In this document: one piece after another, positions 36,785 through 45,966 of the stretch
Numbering within the stretch: position 1 is the stretch's first letter
Layout: every line of letters begins with the position of its first letter
Source of the DNA: Riemerella columbipharyngis
Lineage (GTDB): Bacteria; Bacteroidota; Bacteroidia; Flavobacteriales; Weeksellaceae
Direction: 5' to 3'
NCBI RefSeq assembly: GCF_900101995.1
Contig: NZ_FNAS01000015.1
Span: 1-59,475, forward strand
Length of the DNA stretch: 59,475 nucleotides
Notes under the pieces: model-generated
Databases searched by the model: none
Told to the model about the DNA's origin: nothing
Seen by the model: the letters and a program-made list of their open reading frames with translations, nothing else
Made by a program: the position numbers and the translations under genes

Positions 36785-37292
36785 AAGAATATACGGTCTT
36801 TATGGCGATGACGATGATTTGATGCACGGCGTGAAGGCGTTCAGAGAAAAAGGAATTGAAATAGCAGAGGTTTATACCCCTTTTCCTGTTCACGGTTTGG
36901 ATAAAGCTTTAGGGCTTAGAAAAACAAGGATTTCCGATGCCGCATTTATTTACGCTCTTTATGGCGTAACCATAGGTGCGTTGGCTACTTGGTATTTTAT
37001 GAATCATGACTGGCCACAGAATATTGGTGGTAAACCAGCATTTGATTGGGCACATAATATGCCGGCTTTTGTAGTGCCAATGTTTGAATTGATGGTATTC
37101 TGTTCAGCACATTTAATGTCTCTAACATTTCTTTATAGGAACAAAATGTATCCTGGTGCTAAACCACAAAATCCGGACCCAAGAACTACTGATGACAAAT
37201 TTTTAATGGAATTTGTTTCTTCAGATATAGAGACTATTAAACAGCTCCTTATAGATACAGGAGTAGAAGAAATAACTGTAAAAGATGCTTAA
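36771..37292 (+). CDS. actD: Alternative complex III subunit ActD (DUF3341)
   Basis: 173 residues from ATG 36771, which gives the expected STTKRIYGLYGDDDDLMHGVKA N-terminus. A longer frame from 36744 adds nine residues inside actC and is not preferred. The DUF3341 domain follows: EVYTPFPVHGLDKALGL, two hydrophobic helices (about 57-80 and 95-125), then a soluble tail. The subunit interacts with ActC in the membrane. It overlaps actE by eight bases if that gene starts at 37285. Confidence 0.92.
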   Translation: MSTTKRIYGLYGDDDDLMHGVKAFREKGIEIAEVYTPFPVHGLDKALGLRKTRISDAAFIYALYGVTIGALATWYFMNHDWPQNIGGKPAFDWAHNMPAFVVPMFELMVFCSAHLMSLTFLYRNKMYPGAKPQNPDPRTTDDKFLMEFVSSDIETIKQLLIDTGVEEITVKDA

Positions 37293-38013
37293 AATGAAAA
37301 TAAAAAGTAATATTGTCAAATTAACAGGTATCTTTGGTTTAACAGCAATTGTTTTGAATTCTTGCGGACCAAAAGAAAATCCGCCTTCAGTATATTTTCC
37401 TGATATGTATTTTCCGGTTGCTTACGATCCTTTGCAACAAGCGGATGATCCTTATTCTGATCACGAGAATACAATTCCGATATTTGTTAAAAACGATGGA
37501 GCTACGGCACTTACACCAGTGGTGGGAACAGTTCCCAGAACAGTATCAGGTTTGGTAGAAGCCAATTCACCTTTGTCTATTTCTGTAGATGAATATAATG
37601 CAGGGTATGAAGCCTCCAAAAGTGTAACGGTGTCTCCTCTTGACCCTAAAAACAGAGAAAAAGATTTAGAAAGAGGAAAGCATCTATTTGAGATTACTTG
37701 TGCGGCATGCCATGGTTTAGACGGAGATGGACAAGGTCCGATAGTGAAAAGCGGTGCTTTTTCCGGAGTACCAAATTATAAAGATAGAGAATTTTCCTTG
37801 GGAACAGTACATTATGTTATCGTAAATGGTCGTAATATGATGGGATCCTATGCAGGGCAGTTGCTTCCGGCAGATCGTTGGAGGATTGCTATGTATGTAA
37901 TGTCTGCTTTTAAAGGAGATAATGGTACAGAAAAAATAACTAGCGAAACAGCTGTACCAGTTGATAATTCTACAGTATCAGATAATAAAACAGAAGATAA
38001 TACTAAAAAATAA
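37285..38013 (+). CDS. actE: Alternative complex III monohaem cytochrome c lipoprotein
   Basis: 242 residues. The lipobox VLNSC gives a lipidated N-terminus after a short signal peptide. One haem motif CAACHGLDGDGQGP lies near residue 136, with GRNMMGSYAGQL downstream providing the methionine ligand. ActE carries electrons from ActA to the oxidase or soluble cytochrome. Either ATG 37285 (overlapping actD) or ATG 37294 could start it; both keep the signal peptide. The last 30 residues are polar and low in complexity. Confidence 0.92.
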   Translation: MLKMKIKSNIVKLTGIFGLTAIVLNSCGPKENPPSVYFPDMYFPVAYDPLQQADDPYSDHENTIPIFVKNDGATALTPVVGTVPRTVSGLVEANSPLSISVDEYNAGYEASKSVTVSPLDPKNREKDLERGKHLFEITCAACHGLDGDGQGPIVKSGAFSGVPNYKDREFSLGTVHYVIVNGRNMMGSYAGQLLPADRWRIAMYVMSAFKGDNGTEKITSETAVPVDNSTVSDNKTEDNTKK

Positions 38014-38024
38014 AAAGAGTAAAA

Positions 38025-39356
38025 ATGTATACTTTTTCACCAAAATTAAGAACTTACTCAATCGTATTTATCGTTTTGGGATTGGTGCTTTTTGGCATCG
38101 GATATTTCCTAAATCGGGGGGTAGATCAAGAGCATATAGCACATATGATGACGACAGTTCACGCACATGGGCATAATAATCCATCTAATTCCAGTGAACT
38201 TGTAGGTCCTCAGGACCATTCGGCACATTTGGAGCATGCTACTATGCAGTTTCAGAATCAGCCTTTGGCTGCTATTCATTTCATAGCTGTATTTTTATTT
38301 GGATTAAGTTGCTGTGTAATGTTCTTTTATTGTATTCAGCATGCTTCGCACGCAGGATGGTCTATTATCATTACGAGAATAATGGAAGCCATAGGCACTT
38401 ATATACCTTTTGGCGGAGCTATTCTTCTTGTCACTACTATTTTGAATGTAACACATCACGGCCACTTGTTTCATTGGATGGATCCGGAACTTACAGATCC
38501 TAAATCGCAGCATTTTGATGTTCTGCTTTTTGAGAAAAAACTTTACTTAAATATTCCTTTTTATGTTATTAGAACGATAATATTTGTAGTAGGTGCTTCT
38601 CTTCTTGCTTGGAAGCTCAGAGTAACTTCTAAAAAAGTGGATAGAACAAAATCAAAAGATGACTATCAGATGCTTTACAGATGGAGTGTAGGCTATATCG
38701 CATTTTTCGGATTTGCATCAGCATCATGGGCGTGGGATTGGCTTATGTCTATTGATCCTCACTGGTACTCTACTATGTATATTTGGTATTCTATGGTGAG
38801 CTGTTTATCTAGTGGTATAGCTGTGATAGTATTGATTTCTGTTTATATGAAAAAAATAGGAGTGTTGCCTCAGTTCAATGATAACCACTTACACGATTTA
38901 GGAGTATTCCTATTCGCTACAAGTATGCTTTGGACCTATACATGGTTTGCTCAATTTATGCTTTATTGGTATGCAGACATCCCTGAAGAGGTGAATTATT
39001 TCCTTGGAAGATTTGATTACTATTCACCGGTATTTTTGCCAATGTTGATACTTAACTTCTTGATTCCTCTATTGGTATTAGTAAGTAGTAATATTAAGAG
39101 AAACTATAAAGTGGTAACCACTGTGGCAGTTATTGTTATCATTGGACACATTATGGATTACTTTGTAATGGTATACCCTGGTACTGTAGGACCATATTGG
39201 AAAACGCCATCTAATTTCTTATTAGTTTTCGGTTCTATTTTGTTTGTGATGGGGTTATTTATCTTCGTGGTAATGACCAATTTATCCAAAATGCAACTTA
39301 TTCCAAAAGGGAATCCATTTTTACACGAATCTGAAATTTACGAATATCCATTCTAA
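38025..39356 (+). CDS. actF: Alternative complex III membrane subunit ActF
   Basis: 443 residues, NrfD-like, shorter than and paralogous to ActC, with about ten membrane helices. Histidine-rich loops after the first helix (HMMTTVHAHGHNN and DHSAHLEHATM) are notable. SASWAWDWLMSIDPHWYSTMY is the strongest family block. It probably forms the proton path of the complex. Last gene of the operon; a terminator follows 34 bases after its stop. Cytochrome oxidase genes, which follow act genes in some relatives, are absent here. Confidence 0.92.
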   Translation: MYTFSPKLRTYSIVFIVLGLVLFGIGYFLNRGVDQEHIAHMMTTVHAHGHNNPSNSSELVGPQDHSAHLEHATMQFQNQPLAAIHFIAVFLFGLSCCVMFFYCIQHASHAGWSIIITRIMEAIGTYIPFGGAILLVTTILNVTHHGHLFHWMDPELTDPKSQHFDVLLFEKKLYLNIPFYVIRTIIFVVGASLLAWKLRVTSKKVDRTKSKDDYQMLYRWSVGYIAFFGFASASWAWDWLMSIDPHWYSTMYIWYSMVSCLSSGIAVIVLISVYMKKIGVLPQFNDNHLHDLGVFLFATSMLWTYTWFAQFMLYWYADIPEEVNYFLGRFDYYSPVFLPMLILNFLIPLLVLVSSNIKRNYKVVTTVAVIVIIGHIMDYFVMVYPGTVGPYWKTPSNFLLVFGSILFVMGLFIFVVMTNLSKMQLIPKGNPFLHESEIYEYPF

Positions 39357-39389
39357 GTTTTTAAGATGTGAATTAACAATATTTATTAA

Positions 39390-39417
39390 ATTCCGATTTT
39401 TTGTCGGGATTTTTTTA
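39390..39417 (+). terminator. Terminator of the act operon
   Basis: ATTCCGA pairs with TCGGGAT (one G-T pair) around a T-rich loop and is followed by seven T. Confidence 0.7.
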
Positions 39418-39423
39418 TTTTTG
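39416..39423 (+). promoter_or_regulatory. Promoter -7 element of the lipoprotein gene
   Basis: TATTTTTG matches TAnnTTTG and lies 17 bases before the start codon at 39441. It immediately follows the act terminator. No clear -33 element. Confidence 0.45.
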
Positions 39424-39440
39424 CACTAAAGATTATAACA

Positions 39441-40607
39441 ATGAAAGCAATTAAGTTTTTACCATTATTATTGTTGCTTACATTATTAGGCTGTAAAAAA
39501 GACAAAGTGGACGGCTCTGATATCAAGCACTTTCAGTCCAGTATCAATGATATGACGACTTCTCTTCCGACGATAAAACAAATTAAATTCAATGAAGCTC
39601 TTTATTTGTTGAAGTCTTTTGGAGTTTCAGGAAAAAATGATATTGAAAAGTTGAATAATCTTGCTAAAAAAATCAATGGTAAGAATGTAAATGAAATTTT
39701 CCAATTGGCAGATGAAGTTGCAAAGCAAAATAATATAGATTGGGATAGTACAGAACCACCATCATTAGGGCAAATGAATATTTTTAAAAGCCAAGAACCT
39801 ACCGAAATAGATCCAAATGATGTACCGGCCTATGCACTCAGTGTTAAGCTAAAGCCTATAGATGCGGATAGTTTATCGGGGTCGAAGGCTGTTCTTGTCG
39901 TTCCAAGATTGGTAGATGATAAAGGAAATGATGTTAATTTTTCGAATGCGGCATTAGAAGCTTCTATGGATGTATATAGCGGAGGATCGATTATTTACAC
40001 TGCGAAAAGTTTAATGAAAGACAATCATTTTCAAGGTATTAGGTTGAGATTCTCGTCTTTGGTATCAGACAGAATAGTGGACAATCAGATGGATATAAAG
40101 GTAAGCGTGAAAACGGCTCAAAATATTTTCACTAAGGAAATTTCAGGAGTAAAGATAAATCCCAATGCTCTAAAACAAAATACAGATAGCGAAGAGGCTG
40201 AAGAGCCAGTGTCATTGGATACCGTTAGGGCGAACGATGCTAAACAAAGTCAGGATTTAGAACTAACGCATAATGTGGGCGATCCGAAAGCGACGATTCA
40301 AAAATTCTTAAAATATCTGGATACACAAAATCTAAAAGCAGCGTACAGTCTGTCTGACAATCCGGCTTGGGGAGATTATGGCTATTTTTCAAATTCAGCA
40401 TCAGGATTTGGTGCGGTTAAAAGCATTAAAGTGAAAAATATTAGCACTAAAAATATTGATGGTAATTCTGCTACGGTAAATGCAGTGTACAATGTAACTG
40501 ATAAAAACGATAATAGTATTGTGGTAAGCGTTAATTATGGTCTGAATACCACTGATAATGGTTGGAAAATAGTTAGCTACGATATTATTTCATCTCAAAA
40601 ACAATAA
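39441..40607 (+). CDS. Lipoprotein with C-terminal NTF2-like domain
   Basis: 388 residues. The lipobox LTLLGC puts the lipidated cysteine at residue 18. The middle (about 120-250) is beta-rich. The C-terminal 110 residues (DPKATIQKFLKYLDTQNLKA, then VNAVYNVTDKNDN and a final GWKIVSYDI) look like the NTF2-like/DUF4878 fold, found in many bacterial lipoproteins, with no defined activity. It ends four bases before apt, so the two may be cotranscribed. Function unknown. Confidence 0.65.
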   Translation: MKAIKFLPLLLLLTLLGCKKDKVDGSDIKHFQSSINDMTTSLPTIKQIKFNEALYLLKSFGVSGKNDIEKLNNLAKKINGKNVNEIFQLADEVAKQNNIDWDSTEPPSLGQMNIFKSQEPTEIDPNDVPAYALSVKLKPIDADSLSGSKAVLVVPRLVDDKGNDVNFSNAALEASMDVYSGGSIIYTAKSLMKDNHFQGIRLRFSSLVSDRIVDNQMDIKVSVKTAQNIFTKEISGVKINPNALKQNTDSEEAEEPVSLDTVRANDAKQSQDLELTHNVGDPKATIQKFLKYLDTQNLKAAYSLSDNPAWGDYGYFSNSASGFGAVKSIKVKNISTKNIDGNSATVNAVYNVTDKNDNSIVVSVNYGLNTTDNGWKIVSYDIISSQKQ

Positions 40608-40611
40608 AAAA

Positions 40612-41148
40612 ATGGCATCAAAAGAACTTGTAGAAAAGCTACACAGCACAATACAGAATATTCCGGATTTTCCAAAACCGGGAATACAATTCAAAGATAT
40701 CAGTCCTATATTTCTTTATCCCTCTCTTTATGAGGAAGTGATAGAGGATTTGGCGGCTTTCAGTAAAGGGAAAGTAGATGCAGTCTGCGGTATAGAGAGC
40801 AGGGGATTTCTTTTTGGGATTGCGATTGCATTGAAACTCGATGTTCCTTTTATGTTGATTAGAAAGAAAGGAAAACTACCGCCACCATTCGTTTCCGAAA
40901 AATACGATTTGGAGTATGGCTCGGCGGAAATTGAAATGAGGGAAGGGCAAATCAAAAAAGGAGATAGAGTGCTTATCCACGACGACTTACTGGCGACAGG
41001 AGGAACTACCGAGGCCGCTGCAAAATTAGTAGAAAAACAAGGGGCTAAGGTGGCACAGTTTAGTTTTCTCATTGGGCTAAAGGAACTTTATGGAGAGAAA
41101 AAATTGGAGCATTTCGGTGCCGAGATATACAAAATTATAGAATATTAA
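40612..41148 (+). CDS. apt: Adenine phosphoribosyltransferase
   Basis: 178 residues, typical length. It makes AMP from adenine and PRPP in purine salvage. IPDFPKPGIQFKDISPIF is the N-terminal signature, IESRGFLFG the adenine-side loop, KLPPPFVSEKYDLEYG the flexible hood, and VLIHDDLLATGGTTEAAAKL the PRPP-binding motif. It follows the lipoprotein gene after four bases; a new promoter lies before the next gene. Confidence 0.95.
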   Translation: MASKELVEKLHSTIQNIPDFPKPGIQFKDISPIFLYPSLYEEVIEDLAAFSKGKVDAVCGIESRGFLFGIAIALKLDVPFMLIRKKGKLPPPFVSEKYDLEYGSAEIEMREGQIKKGDRVLIHDDLLATGGTTEAAAKLVEKQGAKVAQFSFLIGLKELYGEKKLEHFGAEIYKIIEY

Positions 41149-41177
41149 AGATTAGTAGTACTAAGAATAAAATTAAG

Positions 41178-41209
41178 TTTGTATATAAACGAATAAAAAA
41201 CTAAATTTG
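41178..41209 (+). promoter_or_regulatory. Promoter of the YfgM-like/ribH genes
   Basis: TTTG (41178-41181), 20 bases, then TAAATTTG (41202-41209): a complete match to the Bacteroidota promoter. It lies 21 bases before the ATG at 41231 and rules out the upstream TTG start. Confidence 0.75.
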
Positions 41210-41230
41210 CGGACTAATAAATTTTTGAAA

Positions 41231-41956
41231 ATGTCTAATAAATATAACGATAGTACGCATCTTACCAAGAAACAAATAAAAGAAGGAAAGGAGACCGTAG
41301 AAGTATTCCACGACTTAGATGAGTCTGCACTAAAATCCGAAAAATTTATCGAAAAATATGCTAAGCAGTTGACTGCCGTATTTTTGATTTTAGTTTTGGC
41401 TGTTTTGGGATATTTTGCGTATCAACAGTTTGTAATGGTTCCTCGTAATGATAAAGCGACTCTGGGGTATCTTGCCGCTCAGAAAAACTTAGCTTTAGGC
41501 GATGATGCGAAAGCATTAGGCGGAAAATCTGCCGCTAATCCGGGGTTCATTGGAACTTATCAAGAATACAAAGGTACGGCTGCCGGTAAATTATCGGCTT
41601 ACAGTGCTGGAATTATTAAATTTAATGAGGGGAAGTATCAGCAGGCCTATGATTTGTTGGATGCTTTTAGCTCGGACAATAAGATTTTAATGGCTCTTAA
41701 ATATGGAGCAATGGGAGATTGTATGGCAAATCTTAATAAAGGAGACGATGCTATGAAGCTCTATGATAAAGCGACTTCCGTATCTGATGATCCTTTTACG
41801 ATGTATTATTTTACTAGAAAAGCAGGGCTGATGGCAATTGCTCTGAAAAAAAACAGTGATGCTAAAAAGTATTTTGAAAAAATAGAAGACGAATATCAAG
41901 ATTTTGATGCAGGAGCTTCAGACGCTTATATAGAAATGGTGAAATACTTTAAATAA
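41231..41956 (+). CDS. YfgM-like TPR membrane protein
   Basis: 241 residues from ATG 41231. A polar N-terminal region with VEVFHDLDESALKSEKFIEKY is followed by one membrane helix (LTAVFLILVLAVLGYFAYQQF) and a periplasmic helical part with TPR-like pairs (GKYQQAYDLLDAF, NKGDDAMKLYDKA, KNSDAKKYFEKI). This is the layout of the YfgM/UPF0070 family, which in Escherichia coli associates with the Sec translocon and periplasmic chaperones. Equivalence in Bacteroidota is inferred. ribH follows after 12 bases. Confidence 0.8.
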   Translation: MSNKYNDSTHLTKKQIKEGKETVEVFHDLDESALKSEKFIEKYAKQLTAVFLILVLAVLGYFAYQQFVMVPRNDKATLGYLAAQKNLALGDDAKALGGKSAANPGFIGTYQEYKGTAAGKLSAYSAGIIKFNEGKYQQAYDLLDAFSSDNKILMALKYGAMGDCMANLNKGDDAMKLYDKATSVSDDPFTMYYFTRKAGLMAIALKKNSDAKKYFEKIEDEYQDFDAGASDAYIEMVKYFK

Positions 41957-41968
41957 TAAAAATAGATT

Positions 41969-42451
41969 ATGGCAACAGTTAATCTTTCAGATTATAAGCC
42001 GCTCAATATTTCCAATGCCGATGAATTTCACATCGGTATTGTTGTTTCTGAGTGGAATGATTTTGTAACTTTCAACCTCCGCGACGGGGCAGTAGAAACT
42101 TTGAAAAAAGAGGGCGTGAAAGAAGAAAATATCAAGGTACACTATGTGCCTGGAGCTTTTGAGCTTAGCTTTGCGTCTATGCAGCTTTGTAAGAAAGGGA
42201 AATATGATGCTGTAATTGCCATAGGCTGTGTCATTCGTGGAGAGACTTCTCATTTTGATTTTGTTTGTCAAGGTGTTACAGAGGGCATTACCCGATGTAA
42301 TACGGATACAGATACGCCGGCTGTTTTTTGCCTTTTGACGGATGATAAAAAAGAACAGTCCATCGCAAGGAGTGGAGGAGTATTAGGAAATAAGGGTATA
42401 GAAGCGGCTGCTACGGCACTTAGAATGGCTGCTCTGAAAAATAAATTATAA
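41969..42451 (+). CDS. ribH: 6,7-dimethyl-8-ribityllumazine synthase
   Basis: 160 residues. The enzyme joins 5-amino-6-ribitylaminouracil and dihydroxybutanone phosphate in riboflavin synthesis. IGIVVSEWNDFVT at the N-terminus, VHYVPGAFELSFASM, the substrate loop AIGCVIRGETSHFDFVCQ with the catalytic histidine, and PAVFCLLTDDKKEQ are all present. It lies between the YfgM-like gene and the membrane sulfatase with short gaps. Confidence 0.95.
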   Translation: MATVNLSDYKPLNISNADEFHIGIVVSEWNDFVTFNLRDGAVETLKKEGVKEENIKVHYVPGAFELSFASMQLCKKGKYDAVIAIGCVIRGETSHFDFVCQGVTEGITRCNTDTDTPAVFCLLTDDKKEQSIARSGGVLGNKGIEAAATALRMAALKNKL

Positions 42452-42461
42452 AAAAGAGTTT

Positions 42462-44540
42462 ATGTATTTCAATAAAATAAAACCTTACTTTTATCTCGCG
42501 GGGGTATATCTTAGTCTATCCGTATTTCTGAGACTTGTGTTTTTCTTTCATCCTATTACGACCACGCATTTTACTTTTTTTGAGGCTGTAGGTATTCTAT
42601 TGAAAGGGACTTTAGCGGATATTCCTATTTTTATTTTAGCGAGTTTATTTTTGGCACTTTACTTTCTCACTTATTCCAATAGAAAGTTCGAGAAGCCTTG
42701 GGGAGGAATTATTTTAGGTATTTTAGTTGTGGCGTTTCTCTATGTATGGCTTGTTCCGAATAATATATTCAAACAGTACGGTGGAGGACTGAACGATGTT
42801 GTGATGATATTTGTAGGATTGAAAACCCTTGCGTTTGCACTGATGCTTTTCCTTCCGAAATATCGTTTGAAAATAAGGAATGGCTATTATTTTTTCACTA
42901 TTTTTCTCTATGTGCTTTTAATCATTTTCAATGGTGTAAGCGAGTATTTCTTTTGGAACGAATTTGGAGTAAGGTATAATTTCATTGCCGTAGATTACCT
43001 TATTTATACCAATGAAGTGATTGGAAATATTATGGAAAGTTATCCTGTAATTCCTTTGTTCCTTGGTATTTTTGCGATAGCACTTCTTCTTAGCATTTGG
43101 ATTTTTAGAAAGACCAAAGATTGTCTGGTGGAGATACCCAATATCTTTCAAAAGATAGTATTGGTAGGTGTTTTCGTAGTAATATGTGGGATAAGTCTTT
43201 TGGTAATACCAAAAACTGAAGATTTCAAAGCAGAAGACAACTTTGTGCTGGAGATACAGTCTAATGGGTTTTATAAATTTTATTATGCCTTTACCCATAA
43301 TGAATTGGACTTTTTCAAATTCTACTCTACACTGCCGGTGAAGGAGGCTGAAGCTCTTTATCTAAAACAATTCAATCCGCCGTCTATTCTAAAACCGGTG
43401 CAAGGCAGGGGAGAGGAGGTGCATAAAAATGTCGTTCTTATCTCTGTGGAAAGTCTTTCTGCCGAGTATATGAGGCATTTTGGCAATACGAACGGCATTA
43501 CCCCGTTTTTGGACAGCTTAGCGGATAAATCTTTATTTTGTACTAATTTTTATGCTACGGGAAACCGTACGGTGAGGGGGCTCGAGGCCCTTACGCTCTG
43601 CATTCCGCCTACACCGGGAGAAAGTATTATCAAAAGAGAAGACAACAAAAATAAATTCAGTACCGGAAGCATTTTCAAGGCTAAGGGATACCAAGTGAAA
43701 TTCCTCTATGGTGGCTACAGCTATTTTGATAATATGAAAGACTTTTTCGAGGGGAATGGCTACGGTATAGTGGATAGGGATAGTTTCCGTCCTGATGAGA
43801 TTACTTTTGCCAATGTATGGGGTGTTTGTGACGAAGATATGGCAAAAAAGGCCATTCAAGTGATGAACGAAGAATACAAAACCGGCAAGCCATTCTTTAA
43901 CCATTGGATGACGGTAAGCAACCACCGCCCATTTACTTATCCCAACGGAAAAATAGATATTCCCGGAGATGCCAAATCAAGAGACGGAGGAGTAAAATAT
44001 ACAGACTACGCTCTGAAACAATTTTTTGCAATGGCAGAAAAGGAGCCTTGGTTTAAGAATACCATTTTTGTGATTGTGGCGGACCACTGTGCATCAAGTG
44101 CAGGGAAAACGGAACTTCCGATGGATAAGTATAGAATTCCGGCGATTATTTATTCTCAAGATTTCATAGAGCCGCAGCAATTTACAGGGCTGATGTCTCA
44201 GATGGATTTGATGCCTACCGTTATGGGCTTGATGAATTTTAGTTATCAATCTAAATTTATGGGTGAGGATGTCTTTGGCAACAACTATAAACCAAGAGCG
44301 TATATTGCCACCTATCAAGATTTAGGATTAATAAAGAACGATACGCTCACCATTATTTCACCGGTGAAGCAAGTAAAGCAGTATGCATTGGAATTGAAAG
44401 AATCGGATTTGCCGCCACAGTTTAAGCTCTATTACAAAGAGAATCCTGTGAAGACACAAAACAAATCCTTGCTAAATGACTGCATCGCCACCTACGAATC
44501 TGTTTCCCAATGGCTGAAAAATCATTTGTTGGATAAATAG
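42462..44540 (+). CDS. LTA-synthase-type membrane sulfatase
   Basis: 692 residues. Five membrane helices fill the first 230 residues, then a linker, then an alkaline-phosphatase/sulfatase fold. VVLISVESLSAEYMRHFG holds the metal-binding glutamate, TGNRTVRGLEAL the nucleophile threonine (about 373), and FVIVADHCASSAG the Asp-His metal ligands. Relatives transfer phospho-alcohol groups to teichoic acid, glucans or lipids. A Gram-negative bacterium has no lipoteichoic acid, so a phosphoglycerol or phosphoethanolamine transfer to a lipid or envelope glycan is more likely. Substrate unknown. Confidence 0.85.
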   Translation: MYFNKIKPYFYLAGVYLSLSVFLRLVFFFHPITTTHFTFFEAVGILLKGTLADIPIFILASLFLALYFLTYSNRKFEKPWGGIILGILVVAFLYVWLVPNNIFKQYGGGLNDVVMIFVGLKTLAFALMLFLPKYRLKIRNGYYFFTIFLYVLLIIFNGVSEYFFWNEFGVRYNFIAVDYLIYTNEVIGNIMESYPVIPLFLGIFAIALLLSIWIFRKTKDCLVEIPNIFQKIVLVGVFVVICGISLLVIPKTEDFKAEDNFVLEIQSNGFYKFYYAFTHNELDFFKFYSTLPVKEAEALYLKQFNPPSILKPVQGRGEEVHKNVVLISVESLSAEYMRHFGNTNGITPFLDSLADKSLFCTNFYATGNRTVRGLEALTLCIPPTPGESIIKREDNKNKFSTGSIFKAKGYQVKFLYGGYSYFDNMKDFFEGNGYGIVDRDSFRPDEITFANVWGVCDEDMAKKAIQVMNEEYKTGKPFFNHWMTVSNHRPFTYPNGKIDIPGDAKSRDGGVKYTDYALKQFFAMAEKEPWFKNTIFVIVADHCASSAGKTELPMDKYRIPAIIYSQDFIEPQQFTGLMSQMDLMPTVMGLMNFSYQSKFMGEDVFGNNYKPRAYIATYQDLGLIKNDTLTIISPVKQVKQYALELKESDLPPQFKLYYKENPVKTQNKSLLNDCIATYESVSQWLKNHLLDK

Positions 44541-44566
44541 AAATTTTTAGCCTAAAGATATTTAGT

Positions 44567-44588
44567 AAAAACTTATTTGTAAGTTTTT
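44567..44588 (+). terminator. Terminator after the sulfatase gene
   Basis: AAAAACTTA pairs with TAAGTTTTT around a TTTG loop; the 3' arm ends in the T-run. It is AT-rich and therefore moderately stable. Confidence 0.55.
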
Positions 44589-44714
44589 GAAAAATCCGAT
44601 ATTTAAGGTTGTTGTGGAAGCTGTATTTTTGGGATAGAGGGGAATTTGATAGAGATTACAGAATAGATATGGGGCATTGGTGTAATTCCTATTCTGCGCT
44701 CTCAAAAAAAAATG

Positions 44715-44722
44715 TATTTTTG
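44715..44722 (+). promoter_or_regulatory. Aminotransferase promoter -7 element
   Basis: TATTTTTG matches TAnnTTTG, 20 bases before the start codon at 44743. The -33 element is not evident. Confidence 0.45.
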
Positions 44723-44742
44723 TAGGATTAAAAAAAGTAGAA

Positions 44743-45939
44743 ATGCCAAATATATCTCAGAGAGCATTGAAAATGCCTGCGTCGCCTATTCGAAAATTAG
44801 TGCCATATGCATTGGCGGCAAAACAAAAAGGAATAAAAGTGTATCACCTCAATATCGGGCAGCCCGATATAGAAACGCCCAAAGCGGCTTTGGAGGAACT
44901 GAAAAATATTCATCTAAAGGTATTGGAATACGCGCTTTCCGAGGGTAATTTGGATTATCGTAAAGCATTAGAAAAATATTATCAGGGGCTTGGTTTTAAG
45001 GATATTACGGTAGATAATTTCATCGTTACCAATGGCGGTTCGGAAGCCCTTAATTTTGCATTGTCCACACTTTGCGACGAGGGCGACGAAATCATTGTGC
45101 CAGAGCCTTATTATGCGAATTACAACGGCTTTTCCCGCCATATCAAAGTGAATGTGGTGGCGATACCGTCTTCTATAGAAACAGGCTTTGCATTGCCGAG
45201 CATAGAGGCTTTTGAGGAAAAAATAACCGATAAAACCAAAGCAATTCTTATCTGTAATCCGGGGAACCCTACAGGGTATCTTTATACCAAAGAAGAACTG
45301 AGAAAATTGGCAGATATTGCCCTGAAACACGATATTGTAATTATCTCGGACGAGGTTTACAGAGAATATGTTTATGATGGTGAGAAGCAGTGTTCTATGC
45401 TGTCTTTTCCGAAATTGTCAGAGCATTGTATCGTTATAGACTCAGAGTCTAAGCGCTACTCTATGTGCGGTGTGCGTATAGGTTTTATGGTAACCCGTTC
45501 AAAACTCATCAAAGATGCAGCGATGAAATTTGCGCAAGCAAGACTTAGCCCTGTACTTATCGGTCAGATTATCGCAGCGAAAGCGCATCAAGATGACGAA
45601 GCCTATATCACTTCGGTAAGAGAAGAATATACTAAGCGGAGAAATTTATTGGTAAAATTACTCAATGAAATTCCGGGAGTGCGTTGTCCTATGCCGAAGG
45701 GAGCTTTCTATTGTATGGTGGAGCTTCCGGTAGATGATGCGGAAAAATTTGCGCAGTGGCTGTTGGAGTCTTATCATCACAACCAAGAAACGATAATGGT
45801 AGCACCGGCAGGCGGATTTTATTCTAATCCGGAATTGGGCAAACACCAAGTGCGTATGGCGTATGTGCTGAAAGAAGAGGATTTAAGAAGAAGCGTGGAA
45901 ATCTTGAAAAATGCATTGGCAGAATATCAGAATAAATAA
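44743..45939 (+). CDS. PLP-dependent class I/II aminotransferase
   Basis: 398 residues, fold type I. YHLNIGQPDIETP at the N-terminus, TNGGSEALNFALST for cofactor phosphate binding, ICNPGNPTGYLYTKEEL, SDEVYREYVYDG with the cofactor aspartate and tyrosine, and SESKRYSMCGVRIGF with the Schiff-base lysine are all visible. Aspartate or broad amino-acid specificity is likely for this subgroup but not certain. It is followed after 27 bases by murB. Confidence 0.9.
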   Translation: MPNISQRALKMPASPIRKLVPYALAAKQKGIKVYHLNIGQPDIETPKAALEELKNIHLKVLEYALSEGNLDYRKALEKYYQGLGFKDITVDNFIVTNGGSEALNFALSTLCDEGDEIIVPEPYYANYNGFSRHIKVNVVAIPSSIETGFALPSIEAFEEKITDKTKAILICNPGNPTGYLYTKEELRKLADIALKHDIVIISDEVYREYVYDGEKQCSMLSFPKLSEHCIVIDSESKRYSMCGVRIGFMVTRSKLIKDAAMKFAQARLSPVLIGQIIAAKAHQDDEAYITSVREEYTKRRNLLVKLLNEIPGVRCPMPKGAFYCMVELPVDDAEKFAQWLLESYHHNQETIMVAPAGGFYSNPELGKHQVRMAYVLKEEDLRRSVEILKNALAEYQNK

Positions 45940-45966
45940 TATACGCAAATACAACCTAAATTTCAA

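Noticed and set aside
41152-41164. TTAGTA-G-TACTAA inverted repeat after apt as a terminator
   Set aside because: AT-rich, only six pairs with a one-base loop and no T-run; too weak.
41207-41230. TTG-initiated extension of the YfgM-like gene
   Set aside because: The TTG is within the -7 element of a complete promoter; ATG 41231 is preferred.
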